Part shown: piece by piece, positions 44,001-46,112 of the stretch
Numbering within the stretch: the stretch's first letter is position 1
Layout: the number at the start of each line of letters is the position of its first letter
Assembly: GCA_945887855.1 (NCBI GenBank)
Contig: CAMCZP010000019.1
Coordinates: 1 to 46,112, forward strand
Source of the DNA: Leptospira interrogans serovar Manilae
Lineage (GTDB): Bacteria > Spirochaetota > Leptospiria > Leptospirales > Leptospiraceae
DNA length: 46,112 nt
Direction of reading: 5' to 3'
Made by a program: the position numbers and the translations under genes
Notes under the pieces: generated by a model
What the model was told of the DNA's origin: nothing
Database searches by the model: none
What the model saw: the letters and a program-made list of their open reading frames with translations, nothing else

Positions 44001-45673
44001 GGTTGTACCTTTTCTTGGGGAGAAGACTGAAAAATTCTTCTAAACATTGATATTTGTGATGCCTTGGTAATTGAAAATGACAGGATTGTAGAAACATTTG
44101 GACTTTCTGGAAACCTCAGGAAAGGTGAGCCAGTATGGAGCAGAATAAATTCACTGTCAGGAGTTAGCTTCATATATTTTGATATTTTATCTAGATCTGG
44201 TTGTGAATTTGAATCCAATACAAACCTAAACTTTCCACCTTTCTTTAGTGCCTTGAGAAACTTTTTTTCAGATAATACAGTAAATCTATTTGTTTTAGCT
44301 TCTTCAATTAAATATTTTTTAGTCAGAAAAAATTGGTAAGTAACTGATGATTCAGGCGGGAGAGGAGTAAATGGAGTATTCAATGATTTAATAGACTCAG
44401 AAGATATTTTTAAATTGTACTCTTTGATATTGATTTTTTTATACTCTGCTATCTTTTCTTTTATTTTATTTTCCCTAGTTTGTAAGGACAGTAGTATGTC
44501 TGGTTCAACAATTTCAATGGTTGAGTTAGAATTTTGAAACAATCCAAATTCAATTTTAGCTGAGATTTGCCTTACCAATGCTTCTGTGAGGAAGTCTTTG
44601 TCCCCTACTACAAATTCTTTCTTTTTAATACCATCGAGAATCATATCGTAGTACTCTGCTGTTGTTTTTCCCCAGCTTGTAAGTAGTACAATGTCAGCTC
44701 CTGATAAAATGGCAAGGTTGCCTCTTTTTTCTTTCTTGTAATTTTTTGAGATTGCATCCATTTCCATGGCATCAGTCATAATTATTCCATCAAACTTAAA
44801 CCTTTCTCTGAGTATTCCAGTGAGTATATCTTTTGAAAGTGTAGCTGGAAAGTTTGGATCAATTTTTGGATACACAATATGTGCACTCATCACAGCTCTA
44901 GCACCATTTTCAATTGCTTTTTGAAAAGGTATCAGTTCAAAATTTAATATTTGCTCAAGATCTTTGTCAATGATTGGCAAACCAAGATGACTATCCACAT
45001 TTGTATCACCATGTCCTGGAAAATGCTTTATGACAGGAAGAGCTCCTCCATCCCTAGCACCTTTTTCGTATGATGTGGCTATTATATTAACTGTATCTAG
45101 ATCTGATCCAAAAGATCGTGTGTTAATTACAGGATTATCGGGATTGTTATTTATATCCAAAGAGGGAGCTAAAAGCAAATTGATACCGAGTCGATTTAGT
45201 TGGTAAGATGTGATAAATCCAACATCATAGGCATATTTTTCATTTCCCGTTTGACCGAGAGCCATAGCTCCAGGGAATTCTGTAACACCTTTTTTCACAC
45301 GTACTACTCTTCCTCCCTCTTGGTCTGTAGAAATAAAAAGTGGAAGAATTTTTTGTTTTTTTGCCTGATTTTGGAGTGATTCCGTTAGATCAAAAATCTC
45401 CCTTGACTTTCCTAAATTTGTGCCAAAAAGTATAACACCACCCGGCTTGATTCGTTTGATTTCAGAGATTGCTAAATCATCTAATTCTTTGCCTGGAATA
45501 GAGATATGTATCACTTGACCGGCTTTTTCTTCATCTGTCATTTTTAGCACAATGTCAGTTGCTAATTTTTGGATTTTGTTCTTTAGTTCAGTTTTATCCT
45601 GTGGAAAAGTTGGTACTACAGTTAATAGGATAATTAGGATAAGTAAATGATTGATTTTTTTTTTATAATTCAT
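43970..45673 (-). CDS. nagZ: Beta-N-acetylhexosaminidase, GH3 family (NagZ-like)
   Basis: A 567-residue GH3 enzyme that removes GlcNAc from peptidoglycan fragments. A signal peptide (about 1-25, 'LLILIILLTVVPTFPQ') indicates a periplasmic or secreted form, unlike cytosolic NagZ of enterobacteria. The barrel holds 'STDQEGGRVVR', the NagZ loop 'KHFPGHGDTNVDSHLGLP' with the Asp-His dyad D227/H229, and the nucleophile D301 in 'IIMTDAMEMDAI'. The C-terminal ~190 residues are an accessory region like that of two-domain NagZ enzymes of Gram-positives. It overlaps hemW at its 3' end. Confidence 0.93.
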   Translation of the reverse strand: MNYKKKINHLLILIILLTVVPTFPQDKTELKNKIQKLATDIVLKMTDEEKAGQVIHISIPGKELDDLAISEIKRIKPGGVILFGTNLGKSREIFDLTESLQNQAKKQKILPLFISTDQEGGRVVRVKKGVTEFPGAMALGQTGNEKYAYDVGFITSYQLNRLGINLLLAPSLDINNNPDNPVINTRSFGSDLDTVNIIATSYEKGARDGGALPVIKHFPGHGDTNVDSHLGLPIIDKDLEQILNFELIPFQKAIENGARAVMSAHIVYPKIDPNFPATLSKDILTGILRERFKFDGIIMTDAMEMDAISKNYKKEKRGNLAILSGADIVLLTSWGKTTAEYYDMILDGIKKKEFVVGDKDFLTEALVRQISAKIEFGLFQNSNSTIEIVEPDILLSLQTRENKIKEKIAEYKKINIKEYNLKISSESIKSLNTPFTPLPPESSVTYQFFLTKKYLIEEAKTNRFTVLSEKKFLKALKKGGKFRFVLDSNSQPDLDKISKYMKLTPDSEFILLHTGSPFLRFPESPNVSTILSFSITKASQISMFRRIFQSSPQEKVQPCNLILKTKK

Positions 45674-45769
45674 ATAAATGTTTAACTATATTTATATAAA
45701 ATATCGGTATTTGCAAGTTTTTTATAAAAAAAATGAACTATGGAAATGGAAAAAAGGAAGGAGGAAAAA

Positions 45770-45808
45770 ATAGTATGGGAACAAATTTTTAAAATTTATT
45801 CCCACTAT
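45770..45808. terminator. Imperfect long hairpin between the edge gene and nagZ
   Basis: atagt-a-tgggaa-c-aaatttt and aaaatttattcccactat pair over about 17 bp with one bulge and one mismatch. It lies downstream (leftward) of the partial gene at 45865 and about 100 bp upstream of nagZ, consistent with a transcript end before the nagZ promoter. The remaining DNA here is A/T-rich. Confidence 0.45.
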
Positions 45809-45864
45809 AGTTAAAGGTTATTCTTAAATTCCACCTAGGCTGTTAACAGTTTTTCTGTCTAATT

Positions 45865-46112
45865 CTAATGAATTTCTTCTGAGAATAGTATCAACTTAGA
45901 AATAGCAAGTCTGAGCTGATTTTCTACAAGCTTCAATGTGTAAAATCTTGTTTCACCACTAAAATCCTTGTATTCGCTTTTTGTTTCTTTATCAATAGTT
46001 CTTACTTCTACAATTGCACTTTCTTCCTGACCTGGAACAATACTTAGAACTTTATAATCAGTCATGATTCTATTGTAATAGTTTTCTTTTTCATTTACAT
46101 GACGGATATTTT
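45865..46112 (-). CDS. 3' part of an unidentified gene cut by the right window edge
   Basis: A start at ATG 46065 would give only 66 residues, but the frame is open without interruption to the window edge (codons before that ATG read N-I-R-H-V-N-E-K-E-N-Y-Y-N-R-I). The more likely reading is therefore the C-terminal ~82 residues of a longer protein. The pattern of alternating strands ('DYKVLSIVPGQEESAIVEVRT', 'TRFYTLKLVENQLRLAIS') would suit the end of a curved-sheet NTF2-like or similar small domain. No family is recognised. A hairpin lies downstream. Confidence 0.55.
   Translation of the reverse strand, partial: NIRHVNEKENYYNRIMTDYKVLSIVPGQEESAIVEVRTIDKETKSEYKDFSGETRFYTLKLVENQLRLAISKLILFSEEIH

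Noticed and set aside
1..46112. CRISPR array, tRNA, rRNA or insertion sequence
   Set aside because: No regularly spaced repeats, no tRNA-like T-arm sequences in the gaps, and no transposase ORF were seen on either strand.

Overview
The window is AT-rich, densely packed bacterial DNA that most resembles a spirochaete of the Leptospira/Leptonema group. The markers are three tandem P83/100-family genes, a very long membrane-anchored coiled-coil protein of the spirochaetal 'SpiroCoCo' type, a cyclic-nucleotide-gated K+ channel like SthK of Spirochaeta, lipoproteins with relaxed lipoboxes, and a type II secretion (Gsp) operon. The assignment is inferred from gene content; no rRNA or tRNA gene was seen.

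Left part (1-16.6 kb): the 3' end of an unknown gene is followed by an intergenic stretch with three hairpins. A leftward run then reads ilvB-ilvN, a membrane-bound lytic transglycosylase, a DUF5362-like membrane protein and a two-TM protein. A rightward TPR gene converges on a leftward operon of three P83/100 paralogues. The last of these is broken by a single in-frame TAA, with an open, clearly homologous reading frame continuing beyond it. A rightward serC-MCP pair and a leftward bioD-bioA pair follow.

Middle part (16.6-33.7 kb): a 465-bp gene-free stretch carries a perfect 21-bp hairpin and a locally GC-richer tail. It precedes a five-gene rightward operon that looks like a complete metal-import route: lipoprotein, beta-barrel outer-membrane protein, ZnuA-like binding protein, ATPase and permease. 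Next come the CNG channel gene, the convergent 1026-residue coiled-coil gene, a dienoyl-CoA-isomerase-like crotonase with a TPR gene, an amidase/GerMN-like pair, a DEAD-box helicase with a methyltransferase and an MgtC-like gene, and a RidA-family gene with a small membrane protein.

Right part (34.1-46.1 kb): a leftward series starts at the right edge with a gene cut by the window border. It continues through nagZ, hemW, a small lipoprotein and a LysM-M23 peptidase, and ends in gspC-D-E-F-G-H-I. The gspJ, K, L, M and O genes are not present, so the secretion system must be completed elsewhere or be reduced. Cell-wall enzymes recur across the window (lytic transglycosylase, amidase, M23 peptidase, NagZ), alongside envelope transport and secretion.
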